Source of the DNA: Polaromonas sp.
GTDB lineage: Bacteria > Pseudomonadota > Gammaproteobacteria > Burkholderiales > Burkholderiaceae_C
Direction of reading: 5' to 3'
Length of the DNA: 56,000 nucleotides
NCBI GenBank assembly: GCA_030650875.1
Contig: JAUSDK010000175.1
Span: 1-56,000 of the forward strand
Shown here: in pieces, positions 1 to 9,800 of the stretch
Layout: each line of letters begins with the position of its first letter
How positions within the stretch are numbered: position 1 is the first letter of the stretch
Made by a program: the position numbers and the translations under genes
Notes under the pieces: model-generated
What the model was told of the DNA's origin: nothing
The model's database searches: none
What the model saw: only the letters and a program-made list of their open reading frames with translations

Positions 1-53
1 TTGATCTCACTGATGGTGCGGCGGCCCCGGCCGCGGGAACTGACTGCTGGCAT
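1..53 (-). CDS. tolR: TolR, biopolymer transport protein (N-terminus only, runs off the left edge)
   Basis: The minus strand opens with ATG and reads MPAVSSRGRGRRTISEI before the window ends. This is the basic cytoplasmic leader typical of betaproteobacterial TolR/ExbD proteins, just ahead of the single membrane helix, which is not in the window. TolR forms the inner-membrane TolQRA motor that links the proton motive force to outer-membrane integrity and cell division. It follows tolQ on the same strand, as expected, but with an unusually long spacer. Only 17 codons are visible, so the call rests on the leader and on context. Confidence 0.75.
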   Translation of the reverse strand, partial: MPAVSSRGRGRRTISEI

Positions 54-291
54 AGTGTTTTTTCCTTAGGCGGACAGCCGCAGCACAGGCCGCGTTTTGA
101 TAGGCGTTTGGGTTTCCTCTCCCCGCCAGCCAGGGCCGCGGAACCGGCTTTGCCGGGCCGCAGGCGCCGGGCTGCCAGACGCAGCCCTTCTGCATGCCGT
201 CCAAGCCTGCATTGCAGGCTCGGAGCCGCGGCATGCAGCCCCCTCGGGGGGTAGCAAAGGACGCGAAGCGACAAGCGTGGGGGCCAGCATC
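54..291. repeat. tolQ-tolR spacer with a family-type intergenic repeat
   Basis: This 238-base spacer has no convincing gene. Near 238-285 it contains a G/C-rich palindrome (CCCCCTCGGGGGG) followed by a block in the style of AGCAAAGGACGCGAAGCGAC and ending in GTGGGGGC. I recall this pattern from many Comamonadaceae intergenic regions; the recollection was not checked. The spacer interrupts a pair of genes that are usually adjacent. Confidence 0.5.
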
Positions 292-984
292 TTAGTGGCC
301 GGAGGGCGACTGCGCGCCCAGGTTGCGCTGCAGGATGTTGGAGAACTCTTCAATGAAGGTTTCCAGGCGGTTCGCAATGCGGTCGATGTCGTGGGAAAAG
401 CGGTTATAGGCCACCACGGCCGGGATGGCCGCAAACAAGCCAATGGCCGTGGCCACCAGTGCTTCGGCAATGCCGGGCGCCACCGTGGCCAGCGTCACCT
501 GCTCCAGCGCCGCCAGGCCGGTAAAGGCATGCATGATGCCCCAGACCGTGCCAAACAGGCCAACGTAAGGCGACACCGAACCGACCGTGGCCAGAAAAGA
601 CAGGTTGGACTCGATGGCGTCGAGTTCGCGCTGGTAGCTGGCCCGCATGGCGCGGCGTGCGCCGTCCAGCAGGGTGCCGGCGTCGTTGATCTGCCGTTCC
701 CGCAGCTTTTGGTATTCGCGCATGCCGCTGGCAAAAATGCGTTCCATGGCGCCCGAGTGCTTGGCGTTTTGCGCCGCACCCGCAAATAAATCGTTCAGGC
801 TGGTGCCTGACCAGAACTCGCGGTCGAATTCGTCGTTGAGCAACTGCGCGCGCTTGAGTGCCACGATTTTCCTGAATATGGCGGCCCAGCTGGCAATGGA
901 AACACCCACCAGCAGCAGCACCACGCCCTGGACCACCCAGCTGGCGTTAAGAAGGAGACTGACAATCGAGAGGTCTTGGTTCAT
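292..984 (-). CDS. tolQ: TolQ, proton channel subunit of the Tol-Pal system
   Basis: This 230-residue protein of the MotA/TolQ/ExbB family has the usual three-helix layout. A first membrane segment lies near residues 15-38, a long cytoplasmic loop follows, and a helical hairpin near 135-210 includes SVSPYVGLFGTVWGIMHAF and a second pore helix (ALVATAIGLFAAIPAVVAYN). TolQ and TolR form the inner-membrane stator that drives TolA. It lies 29 bases after ybgC on the same strand, the classic ybgC-tolQ-tolR order. The length is normal and nothing looks broken. Confidence 0.96.
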   Translation of the reverse strand: MNQDLSIVSLLLNASWVVQGVVLLLVGVSIASWAAIFRKIVALKRAQLLNDEFDREFWSGTSLNDLFAGAAQNAKHSGAMERIFASGMREYQKLRERQINDAGTLLDGARRAMRASYQRELDAIESNLSFLATVGSVSPYVGLFGTVWGIMHAFTGLAALEQVTLATVAPGIAEALVATAIGLFAAIPAVVAYNRFSHDIDRIANRLETFIEEFSNILQRNLGAQSPSGH

Positions 985-1013
985 GGGGACGCTTTGGCTA
1001 GGTGTTGAAGCTG

Positions 1014-1454
1014 TCAGGAAGGAAAGCAGGCTGAAAGGGACGCCGGCATGCGCGTTGGCTGAAGGCTGCCGGCATGGACCCAGCCGATTCTGATTGTGCC
1101 GTCACAAAGCAGCGTGGGCTGCGCATCTGGTCGCTCTGATTTTAATAGCGCCTGCTGCTTGATTATCATGGACGCACGACCTGTTTCCACCATGCTCGCC
1201 GTAACAATCAGTTCATCGTCAAGCCGGGCAGGGCGGCGATAGCGGATGCTGGTTTCCAGCACCACAAACATGCCGCCGGTGCGGTCGCGCAATTCTTGCT
1301 GCGCAATGCCCAGTGATCTGAGCCATTCGGTGCGGGCACGTTCAAAGAATTTCAGGTAGTTGGCATAAAAAACAATGCCGCCCGCGTCGGTGTCTTCCCA
1401 ATACACGCGCAGGGCCCATTCAAAAACCTGCCCGGGTCTGGCGGGGGCGTTCAT
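1014..1454 (-). CDS. ybgC: YbgC-type acyl-CoA thioesterase
   Basis: This is a 146-residue hotdog-fold thioesterase. The signature EDTDAGGIVFYANYLKFFER near residues 20-39 contains the catalytic Asp and is characteristic of the YbgC/FadM group. In other proteobacteria the enzyme hydrolyses acyl-CoA or acyl-ACP thioesters and is the first gene of the tol-pal cluster, as here. Its start overlaps the stop of the upstream aminotransferase gene by four bases (ATGA), which indicates translational coupling. Confidence 0.92.
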   Translation of the reverse strand: MNAPARPGQVFEWALRVYWEDTDAGGIVFYANYLKFFERARTEWLRSLGIAQQELRDRTGGMFVVLETSIRYRRPARLDDELIVTASMVETGRASMIIKQQALLKSERPDAQPTLLCDGTIRIGWVHAGSLQPTRMPASLSACFPS

Positions 1455-2653
1455 GTCAGCACGGCCTCCAGCCGCGCCACCGCTTCCCGCAAATGCGCCA
1501 TGGAACTGGCGGTAGAAAAACGCACAAACTGCTCTGGCGCCGCCTGGCCGAAGTCCCGGCCCGGCGTCACGGCCAGGTGGGCGCGTTTCATCAGTTCAAA
1601 GGAAAAGTCCCAGCTGCCGCTCACGCCCAGGCGGGCGGCGGCCTCGGTGCAGTCGGCATAGGCGTAGAAAGCGCCGTCCGGCATCACAGGCACGTGCAGG
1701 CCGAGGCGGTTCAGTTCAGGGATGAAATAGTCGCGCCTGGCCTTGAACTCGGCGCGTCGGCGCTCGTATTCCCGCAGGCTGTCGGCCTCAAAGCAGGCCA
1801 GCGCGGCGTGCTGCGACACCGTGCTGGCGCAGATCACCAGGTTTTGCGCGATCCGCTCGATCACCGGCACCAGCGTTTCTGGCACCACCAGCCAGCCCAG
1901 CCGCCACCCCGTCATGTTGAAGTACTTGCTGAAACTGTTGATGCTGATGATGCTTTGGCCCAACTCGCCAGGCATGGCCAGCGCCGAGTGCCCGAAGTGC
2001 TCTTCGTAGCTCAGGCCCAGGTAAATCTCGTCAATCAGGGTGATGCCACCCTGGCTGTGCACGAACTCGTGGATCCGCTGCAGCTCTTCGGGGGCAATCG
2101 AGGTGCCTGTGGGATTGGACGGCGATGCCAGCAGCACACCGCGCGTTTTGGGTGTCCACGCCGCCTTGACCTTCTCGGCCGTGAGCTGAAAGCGCTCTTC
2201 GGCCGTGGTCGGAATCAGGATGGCCGTGCCTTCCGCCGCGCCCACAAAATGGCGGTTGCAGGGGTAGCTCGGGTCCGGCATCAAGATTTCGTCACCGGCC
2301 TCGATCAGGGCCAGGCAGGCGAGTTGCAGCGCGCCAGACGCGCCCGCCGTAATGATGATGCGGCTGGGCGCCACCTGCGCGCCAAAGCGGGCGCTATACC
2401 AGTCACTGATGCGTTCGCGCAAGGCCGGCAGGCCGGTGGCCTGGGTGTATTGCGTGTGGCCCTTGGCAATGGCCCGCGTGGCGGCTTGCTGCACCAGCGA
2501 CGGCGCGGTGAAGTCGGGCTCGCCGATGTTTAAAAAAATCATGGGCTGCGCGGTGTTGGCCACTTCCTGCGCCATTGCGGCGGCGGCCTTGGCCACCTCC
2601 ATGACATAAAACGGCTCAATGCGTTGAGCCCGCTGGGCAATTTTCAAGGCCAT
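1451..2653 (-). CDS. Class I/II pyridoxal-phosphate aminotransferase
   Basis: This 400-residue fold-type I aminotransferase of the AspC/AlaA group has all the expected landmarks: the SPSNPTG motif at 178-184, the cofactor-contacting DEIY near 208-211, the PLP-binding lysine K243 in SINSFSKYFNMTGWR, and a C-terminal arginine region (EQFVRFS). It would transfer an amino group between an amino acid and a 2-oxo acid. The donor cannot be fixed from sequence, and aspartate- or alanine-type activity is possible. It sits between nusB and ybgC on the same strand. Confidence 0.92.
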   Translation of the reverse strand: MALKIAQRAQRIEPFYVMEVAKAAAAMAQEVANTAQPMIFLNIGEPDFTAPSLVQQAATRAIAKGHTQYTQATGLPALRERISDWYSARFGAQVAPSRIIITAGASGALQLACLALIEAGDEILMPDPSYPCNRHFVGAAEGTAILIPTTAEERFQLTAEKVKAAWTPKTRGVLLASPSNPTGTSIAPEELQRIHEFVHSQGGITLIDEIYLGLSYEEHFGHSALAMPGELGQSIISINSFSKYFNMTGWRLGWLVVPETLVPVIERIAQNLVICASTVSQHAALACFEADSLREYERRRAEFKARRDYFIPELNRLGLHVPVMPDGAFYAYADCTEAAARLGVSGSWDFSFELMKRAHLAVTPGRDFGQAAPEQFVRFSTASSMAHLREAVARLEAVLT

Positions 2654-2685
2654 CCTTTCAGGGTTGCAGCTTCAGGTTTGCCGCT

Positions 2686-3201
2686 TTACTTGGCTTGGTC
2701 GGCGGCCACTTCCTGGGCGCGCAGCGAGGGCGCCAGCTGGTGCAGCACGCCGTTGACGTACTTGTGGCCGTCGGTGCCGCCAAAGGCCTTGGCCAGCTCA
2801 ATGCATTCGTTGATCACGACGCGGTAGGGCACGTCGGGGCAATGGCTGAATTCGTACACGCCTATCCACAGCACGGCATGTTCAACCGGTGAAATCTCGG
2901 CCATTTTCCGGTCCAGCAAAGGCGTGATGCTGTCGTCCAGCGTTTGCGCCGCGTTGATGCAGCCGTGCAGCAAGGCGTCGTAGTGGGCTGAGTCGGCCTT
3001 GTGAAACCCGACCAGGTCGCGGGTGAATGCGTCAATCGAGTCGGTTTCATTGCGGCCCACCAGGTACTGGTACAGCGCCTGGAGTGCAAATTCCCGGGCG
3101 CGGGTGCGGGCCGATTTGTCAGCCGCCTTTTTGACGCCGGTGTCGGTCAGGCCGTTCCGCGTTTGCGGTGGGCGTTTGGGTTTCAGGAGGGGTTCTGCCA
3201 T
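2686..3201 (-). CDS. nusB: NusB, transcription antitermination factor
   Basis: This is a 171-residue NusB. After a poorly conserved basic leader it carries [20 protein letters not shown], the start of the helical RNA-binding domain. [14 protein letters not shown] and [18 protein letters not shown] are the family's most conserved stretches. NusB pairs with NusE/S10 on boxA RNA in rRNA antitermination. The ATG chosen gives MAEPLLKPK; an upstream in-frame extension would run into ribH and does not look like NusB. Linkage to ribH is common in bacteria. Confidence 0.94.
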   Translation of the reverse strand: MAEPLLKPKRPPQTRNGLTDTGVKKAADKSARTRAREFALQALYQYLVGRNETDSIDAFTRDLVGFHKADSAHYDALLHGCINAAQTLDDSITPLLDRKMAEISPVEHAVLWIGVYEFSHCPDVPYRVVINECIELAKAFGGTDGHKYVNGVLHQLAPSLRAQEVAADQAK

Positions 3202-3274
3202 GGGGGTCCAATAGTGGCCGGTTTGTGCCGGTAGGGGGAATGGGGGGAAGCGGCGCAGGCAGGGGGCGTCAGGT

Positions 3275-3739
3275 TTAGGCAAGCTCGTCGAGCAAATTGG
3301 CCATTTCAACGGCCACGCGCGCTGCATCGCAGCCTTTTTCATCCTGGCGTGCCATGGCCTGCGCCAGGTTTTCGGTGGTGAGTATGGCGTTTGCAATCGG
3401 CAACTGGTAGTCCAGCGCCAGGCGCGTCACGGCCGCGCCGCTTTCATTGGCTACCAGTTCAAAGTGGTAGGTCTCGCCGCGAATGATGCAACCCAGGGCC
3501 ACCAGCGCATCGAATTTGTCGCTTTCTGCCAGGGCTTGCAAGGCACAGGGAATTTCAAGGGCGCCGGGCACCTGGACATGCGTGATGTTTTTGGGGTCGA
3601 CCCCCAGGGCCATCAACTCTTGCTTGCAAGCCTCGGCCAAGGCGTTGGTAATGCCTTCGTTGAAGCGCGCTTGCACAATGCCAATCGATAATTTTTTGCC
3701 GTCAAGCTTGTCAGCCGACCCTTTTTCCGCACCAAACAC
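3275..3739 (-). CDS. ribH: RibH, 6,7-dimethyl-8-ribityllumazine synthase
   Basis: This 154-residue lumazine synthase condenses 5-amino-6-ribitylamino-uracil with dihydroxybutanone phosphate, the penultimate step of riboflavin synthesis. Visible signatures are the substrate-binding VPGALEIP, the loop [12 protein letters not shown] with catalytic H92, and the C-terminal helical segment. The length is normal. It lies between ribBX and nusB in a riboflavin operon read leftwards. Confidence 0.96.
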   Translation of the reverse strand: MFGAEKGSADKLDGKKLSIGIVQARFNEGITNALAEACKQELMALGVDPKNITHVQVPGALEIPCALQALAESDKFDALVALGCIIRGETYHFELVANESGAAVTRLALDYQLPIANAILTTENLAQAMARQDEKGCDAARVAVEMANLLDELA

Positions 3740-3779
3740 GATGAATTCCCCTTGCGTTGATTTGTCAGTTGTTGATCAG

Positions 3780-4889
3780 TTATTTGTCCGGCGTGACGTA
3801 GCCAACAATCTCAAGGCCGTAGCCGGCCATGCTGGGCATGCGCCGCGTGTTGCCCATCAGGTTCATTTTTTGCACGCCGCATTCACGCAGAATCTGCGCG
3901 CCAATGCCGTAGGTGCGCAGGTCCATGCGGCCACGCTCGGGGCCATGGGCCGCGCGCGCAGTGCCGTCAAACTGCGCCAGCAACTCTTCGGCGCTCTCGC
4001 CGCAGTTCAGCAGCACCACCACGCCTTTGCCTTCTGCTGCAATCCGCGAGAGGCTGGCATCCAGGCTCCAGGAGTGCATGGTGCGACCCACTTCCAGCGC
4101 ATCGAGAATGGACAGCGGCTCATGGACCCGGGCCAGCACCGCTTCGCTGGCGTCCCACTGCCCTTTGACCAGCGCAAGATGCACGGCGTGGGCCGTCTTG
4201 TCTTTGAACGCATGGAGGGTGAATTCGCCAAAAGTCGTGTTGATGGCGCGGGAACCATGCTTTTCAACCAGCGACTCGACACGGCTGCGGTGCGCGATGA
4301 GATCGGCAATGGTGCCAATCTTCAGGCCGTGCTCGGCCGCAAACACCTGTAAATCTGGCAGGCGCGCCATGGTGCCGTCGTCTTTCATGATCTCGCAAAT
4401 GACCGAGGCGGGGCTGCAACCCGCCATGGTCGCCAGGTCACAGCCGGCTTCGGTATGACCCGCGCGCATCAGCACCCCGCCTTCCACGGCCTGCAAGGGG
4501 AAGATGTGGCCGGGCTGCACCAGGTCGTCGGGCGTCGCATCCTGGGCTACCGCTGCTTGTACGGTGCGGGCCCGGTCTGCCGCCGAAATGCCGGTGGTGA
4601 CCCCTTCGGCGGCTTCGATCGAGACGGTAAATGCGGTGCCTTTTTTGTCCCCGTTGCGCACCGTCATGGGGGGCAGTTGCAGGCGTTCGCAGCGTTCACG
4701 GGTCAGTGTCAGGCAAATCAGGCCACGGCCATAACGCGCCATGAAGTTAATGGCGTCAGCGGTGACATGGTCAGCAGCCAGCACCAGGTCGCCTTCGTTT
4801 TCGCGGTCTTCTTCGTCAACCAGAATGACCATGCGGCCAGCGCGCATGTCGGCCACGATGTCTTCAACGGGGGAAATTACAGTTGTCAT
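3780..4889 (-). CDS. ribB: RibBX: DHBP synthase fused to a degenerate GTP cyclohydrolase II-like domain
   Basis: This 369-residue protein has two domains. Residues 1 to about 205 are a complete 3,4-dihydroxy-2-butanone-4-phosphate synthase with [12 protein letters not shown], the RAGHTEA motif and a late CEIMKDDG segment. Residues from about 215 to the end resemble GTP cyclohydrolase II and keep the terminal [13 protein letters not shown] and GYGLEIVGY. However, the zinc-cysteine motif (SECLTGD...RCDCG in active enzymes) is absent: the equivalent site reads [16 protein letters not shown]. The second half is therefore unlikely to be an active RibA. This matches the RibBX variant described in Proteobacteria. 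Its start lies three bases after the ribE stop. Confidence 0.93.
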   Translation of the reverse strand: MTTVISPVEDIVADMRAGRMVILVDEEDRENEGDLVLAADHVTADAINFMARYGRGLICLTLTRERCERLQLPPMTVRNGDKKGTAFTVSIEAAEGVTTGISAADRARTVQAAVAQDATPDDLVQPGHIFPLQAVEGGVLMRAGHTEAGCDLATMAGCSPASVICEIMKDDGTMARLPDLQVFAAEHGLKIGTIADLIAHRSRVESLVEKHGSRAINTTFGEFTLHAFKDKTAHAVHLALVKGQWDASEAVLARVHEPLSILDALEVGRTMHSWSLDASLSRIAAEGKGVVVLLNCGESAEELLAQFDGTARAAHGPERGRMDLRTYGIGAQILRECGVQKMNLMGNTRRMPSMAGYGLEIVGYVTPDK

Positions 4890-4892
4890 GTG

Positions 4893-5567
4893 TTAGCCAG
4901 TGGTTGCGGGAGCAAGGGGTGTTTGGGTGTCTTTGAGCATGCGCTCGACGTAGCGCGCAATCAGGTCGATTTCCAGGTTGACCTCGGAGCCTTTGGTCAG
5001 TTGGCCCAGTGCGGTGTTTTGCACGGTGTGCGGAATCAGGTTGATGCTGATCTCGCTGCCGGGTGCCTGATCCATCGCGTCCGGATCGTCTGTCAGGTCC
5101 GTGACCTGGTTGACCGTCAGGCTCACGCCATTGACGGTGATCGAGCCCTTGTAAGCCAGGTATTTGCTCAGCGCACGCGGGGCGCGTATCCGCAGCTCCC
5201 AGCTTTCGCCCACCTGAGCGAAATGCGTGACGCGGCCAATGCCGTCGACATGACCCGACACGATATGGCCACCCAGGCGGTCATTGGCGCGCAGGGCTTT
5301 TTCGAGGTTGATGACCCCGGTCTGGGTCAGGCCGCAGGTTTTATCCAGGGACTCGGCGGAAATATCGATGGAAAACTGGTTGCGGCCCGAGTCAAGCGCC
5401 GTGGCCGTCATGCAGGCGCCGTTGAGCGCAATGCTGTCGCCCAGCGCCACGTCGTTGAGATACCCCGCAGGCGTTTCTATGGTGAGACGCTTGCCATGGT
5501 GTGAAGAGCTGCCCAGGCTTTGGATGGCGACGATGCGCCCCAAGCCGGTGATGATTCCGGTAAACAT
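4893..5567 (-). CDS. ribE: RibE, riboflavin synthase alpha chain
   Basis: This 224-residue riboflavin synthase converts two molecules of ribityllumazine into riboflavin. It has the family's two tandem lumazine-binding repeats: one opens with [10 protein letters not shown], the second contains [13 protein letters not shown] near residue 100, and [13 protein letters not shown] follows later. The start at MFTGII is the invariant family N-terminus; a longer reading frame upstream is not family-like. The gene is followed almost directly by ribBX. Confidence 0.96.
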   Translation of the reverse strand: MFTGIITGLGRIVAIQSLGSSSHHGKRLTIETPAGYLNDVALGDSIALNGACMTATALDSGRNQFSIDISAESLDKTCGLTQTGVINLEKALRANDRLGGHIVSGHVDGIGRVTHFAQVGESWELRIRAPRALSKYLAYKGSITVNGVSLTVNQVTDLTDDPDAMDQAPGSEISINLIPHTVQNTALGQLTKGSEVNLEIDLIARYVERMLKDTQTPLAPATTG

Positions 5568-5646
5568 TCCCGTATTTTCGCAGGGAATCGGGTCGTCTTG
5601 CCGGGCAGGCCGATTTAAGGTCCGAAAAGACTGCCTGGCCAGGGGT

Positions 5647-6792
5647 TTAAAACTGGTCGCGCCCGGCCACCCGGGCCACCAAGCGCAAATCAACCCCCAT
5701 CCTGTCGGTGGATTGGAACTCCAGTGCAACGGCCTCGGACAACGATTGGAGCGGCCCGAACGACGCCATGCCCTGGCCTGGGCCCAGCAACTTGGGGGCC
5801 AGGTAGACCAGAAACTCGTCGACCAGCCCGGCGCGAATCAGCGAGCCATTGAGCTTGCTGCCGGCCTCGACATGCAGTTCATTGATCTCGCGGGTCCCCA
5901 AATCTTTCATCATGGCTGCCAGATCGACCTTGCCCTGGCTGTCGGGCAGCATGACCACCGTGGCGCCGCGCGCTTGCAGCGCCGCCTTTTTGGCGTCATT
6001 TTGGACAGCAGCGTAGATGATGCAAGCCCGACCAGGTATGAAAAGATGAGCATCCAGCGGCGTTTGCAGTCGGCTGTCCACCACCACGATATGCGGTTGG
6101 CGCGGCGTTTTTACCTCGCGAACGTCCAGGCGCGGGTTGTCTTGCAGCACGGTGCCGATGCCCGTCAGCACCGCGCAGGCACGCGCCCGCCAGGCATGGC
6201 CGTCGGCACGCGCTTCGGGCGAGGTAATCCACTGGCTTTGGCCATTGGCCAGCGCTGTTGTGCCGTCCAGCGACGACGCCATCTTCATGCGGACCCAGGG
6301 CGTCTTTCGGATCATACGGCTGAAAAATCCGATGTTGAGTTCACGGGTCGCGATAGCTACGGGATTATCAGGATCAAGCACGCTGACGTCGATGGCAGCC
6401 GCCCGCAGCCGCGCAATACCCTGGCCAGCTACCAGCGGGTTGGGGTCCTGCTGCGCGATCAAGACCCTGGCAATGCCGGCTTCAATCAATGCATCGCAGC
6501 ATGGAGGCGTGCGGCCGTGGTGGGAGCATGGCTCCAGGGTGACATAGGCTGTAGCGCCACGTACATCGAAGCCCGCCGCACGCGCGGCCCGCAATGCCAT
6601 GATTTCGGCATGTGCTTGCCCCACCTGCTGGGTATGGCCCTGTCCCAAGATGCGGCCATTGGTATCAACGATGATGCAGCCGACGCGGGGGTTCGGATCG
6701 CACACCAGGGTTGCTTGCAACGCCTGTTCGGCGGCTTGCCGGAAGCAGATGTCGGAGGGGAAAAAATTATGTATTGGGTTCATTGCACCCAT
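5647..6792 (-). CDS. ribD: RibD, bifunctional pyrimidine deaminase/reductase
   Basis: This 381-residue protein catalyses two early riboflavin steps. The N-terminal deaminase domain has the zinc motif H61-A-E63 and PCSHHGRTPPC (C89 and C98). The C-terminal reductase domain begins near residue 150 (TPWVRMKMASSLDG) and includes the NADPH-type stretch INELHVEAGSKLNGSL. It is the first gene of the rib operon. An internal ATG three codons in (MNPIHN) is an equally possible start. No FMN riboswitch is recognisable in the short leader upstream. Confidence 0.95.
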   Translation of the reverse strand: MGAMNPIHNFFPSDICFRQAAEQALQATLVCDPNPRVGCIIVDTNGRILGQGHTQQVGQAHAEIMALRAARAAGFDVRGATAYVTLEPCSHHGRTPPCCDALIEAGIARVLIAQQDPNPLVAGQGIARLRAAAIDVSVLDPDNPVAIATRELNIGFFSRMIRKTPWVRMKMASSLDGTTALANGQSQWITSPEARADGHAWRARACAVLTGIGTVLQDNPRLDVREVKTPRQPHIVVVDSRLQTPLDAHLFIPGRACIIYAAVQNDAKKAALQARGATVVMLPDSQGKVDLAAMMKDLGTREINELHVEAGSKLNGSLIRAGLVDEFLVYLAPKLLGPGQGMASFGPLQSLSEAVALEFQSTDRMGVDLRLVARVAGRDQF

Positions 6793-6887
6793 AGCCTATC
6801 GGGAGCGGCGACAGCGCAAACCAGCGATAGCCATACATGGCTTTCACCGACAACCTCGTCGCCCGCATGCGCGGGAGTAAGGCTGAC

Positions 6888-9800
6888 TCATTTGTCAATC
6901 CGTTGGTAGCGATAGACCGGCTTGCGATCGGCGCGAACCTGCGGAGCAACTTTTTTTGGCGAGAGTGGGGTGGGGCCGGGGCCGCCAATCAAAAATGGAA
7001 CGGTTTTGCCGTTGATTTCTACCAAGCCCCCCACTGGCGATGGAGGAATGCCTTGGGTAATGAATGTTGTCACCAGGTCAAGGTTAGTAAGCTTGGCGCC
7101 AGTCTGGAAGTCGATCTGGTAGGCTCGCCCCGTGCCGAGGTTTGCGCACATGTTCGTGCCCGAGGCCTTGGCCTGGTAGGTGTTGAAGTAAGTCACGCCG
7201 GCGAAGGTGAGCGGCGTGGTGATGACCTGCTCGTAAGGCACACTTGTAGTCGAAAGATTTCTGAACCAACCTTTAAAGGACAAAAGTGCCTTCGGGTCAA
7301 AAGTGGACAGCGTGGTCACATTTTTGAGGTCAGGCAAATCAGCAGGATCGACGACAACGCCGTATCCCCTTGCTACTGTGATATCCGCCGCTATGGTTTT
7401 GGTGACGTCATCACGAATTCCATAGAAGCGGTTGTTCACCTTGGCTGCCGTGGAATCGGCGGACGGTTTCTCGCGGTCGCCTGTGCCGACCAGCACGGTG
7501 GCTTGCGATCCCAGCACCACAACGCTGGGAGCCGACATGAATTTCCGCTTTTCCGACGCTATGCTCCAGTCACTGACCTGCGCGATCTTGTTCAAGGGCC
7601 ATTTGCTCACGTCTGAATAGCCGGTGTAAGAAGTACTTGGATCGCTGGTATTGATACGCCAAATATTGCCTCGGGTATCGACCGCATAGAGCACGTCGGT
7701 GTAGCCGTCGCGGTCTATGTCGACAGCGGCAATGTCAGCGACAAATCGGCCCGCCGAACTGTCGAGCTCGCCTGTTGCGACGCCGATGAAGCGGTAGTTG
7801 GCTGAGGAGCCTTTTTCTGCGTCCATCACGACAATGCCTTTGCCCTTAGCGACCGAATCACACTTCGTTGAATCCTCGTTATCATCACATTGGTCGTAGC
7901 CGGCACCAAATACTACCAGCGGTGAACTCATGCCTTTGACGCGAATCGCTACCGGTGTAGACCATGATTCGCCCATGCGGCTGTCATTGGCGTCGCTGTA
8001 CCGCCATAACAATTTGGGCTGAACGCTGGCGCTCGGCTTCCTGGTGACGTCAAATGCGTAGACTGAACGCCCGCCACGGCGCATGGTTGGGTAAATCCAG
8101 AGTTTGCTAACCGAGCTGCTGCTGCGTTCCTGATAACCGCCGATGGTGCCGTCAAAGAAATAGGTTTTTGGCGTGGGGGGCGGATTCAGTCCGGTAGATA
8201 CGTTGGGGTACGAAATCAGCGGGCTGTTGGTGCGGACGCGATCAAGGGTGCTCCAGTGCTCGGGTGCGATAAACGACCAGAGTTCGTTGCCATCGGTCAC
8301 GGCCTGGTTGCCATTGACAGCATGCAGCATGCCGTCACCGGCGCCGTAGAAAACCACCACGTCATTGGCTTTGTCGACTCCGTAGTTTACGGCCAGCGGA
8401 CGCGAATGAACGACCTCGCCGTGCATCGTTGGACGTGTGACCGGGGGCGTAGTCGGAGGAGTGTTGGTCGTCCCGTAGTCAGTGTAAGTTACTACGCCGG
8501 TAGAGGCTTTGATGTTGCCATCGCCGTTGTTTTTTCCACGTGCCCAGTCGACCAGGGTGGGGCTCAGGCTGGTCATGTTGGTTGTTGTGAAATCGGTCAG
8601 GGCCGTGCATCCTGGTGTCGAACAGGTTTGAATATTGCGCGCGGCATACCCCACGTCACGCAGCCTTTGACCTGCACCGCCACGCTCGACAAGGGGCCCG
8701 TCGGGCAAATCTGAATAGGGTTGCAGATTGTTCAAGGGATCACAGGCAGAGGCATTGTTCATTCCCGCGATGGATTCCCAGTAGCTGCCGCTATCCTTTG
8801 TCCAGTAACTCTTTGCACAGTGCTGGATGAAGCCTGAATTGACGGCATCGACGGCCGATTTGCCGGTTGCGTCAGCCAAAAACAGTGTGCTTCCGTCAAG
8901 GGCAAACTGGTATTGCTTGAGGTTGCCCACCCAGCGCTGCTGGGCATTGTCATCTGGCCGGAAAACACCCATGAAGACCTGGTTGAGGAAAGTGCCCTGG
9001 GCATTGACGCTGACCGGCAGCGATGCGGAAGCAAACACGCTGTCGACTGCAGCAACCTGCGTCAGGATGTCGATAAACGCGTTGATCAAGCCGTAGAGGT
9101 CGCCACCCACCGGGAAGTAGCCACTAGGGCCGCTCTGGTCGGCCATTGATTTGAGTAAGGCACCCTGCTTGACATTGGCTGTTTTGTTGTATACATCAAT
9201 CGTAAACATGCTTACGTTTTGCGCGCCGATCACGTCGCTCACGTCAGTTTTATAGAGAAATTTGGCCCATTCGTCGGCGAAGCGTACATCTGTCTTGTCG
9301 GAACTTGCCAAGGGCTTGGGATAGATTTGCGGGCCCGGGTTGTAGTTCAACCGTGCCATCAGCTTGTTGGTTGGATTTGGCGACACATTGGTATCGGTGC
9401 CGTATTCGTCATTGGGAAACTTGTTACCGATCAGAACGATGTAGTTTTTTCCGCAGACCGCAGTACCTCCGATGGGGCTTAGGTAGGTGGTTTTGCTGGA
9501 GTTGGTGAATGCCGCTGGATCTTCCTGGTCAATTGACGTGGAGTATCGGATCGGCCCAAAACCGGTGGCGCCGGTTGGGGAACCTGCCGTAGCGGTAAGT
9601 GATCCTGCGGGATTGGTCCATCCCCCGAAATATTTAAAGGCTTCGTACAAGGCAGTACCGTATTCGGCGCTCGCTGGTCCAGTGAATGCCGAGATCTTGC
9701 TGTCGACGTCATCGAGGTCTTTCAGAACCACCGCACATTGGTTCGAATCAAGTCGGGTGATCCGGTGCCGTATGTAGCCTGACACCACACTTGAACTGTC

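Noticed and set aside
1130..1180. A stretch inside ybgC resembles a short intergenic repeat (TTTTAATAGCGCCTGC...).
   Set aside because: The encoded segment (IIKQQALLKSE) looks normal for YbgC proteins of this family, so an insertion is not needed to explain it.
5568..5646. A possible FMN riboswitch in the rib operon.
   Set aside because: The gaps are too short and none of the conserved RFN blocks is present.
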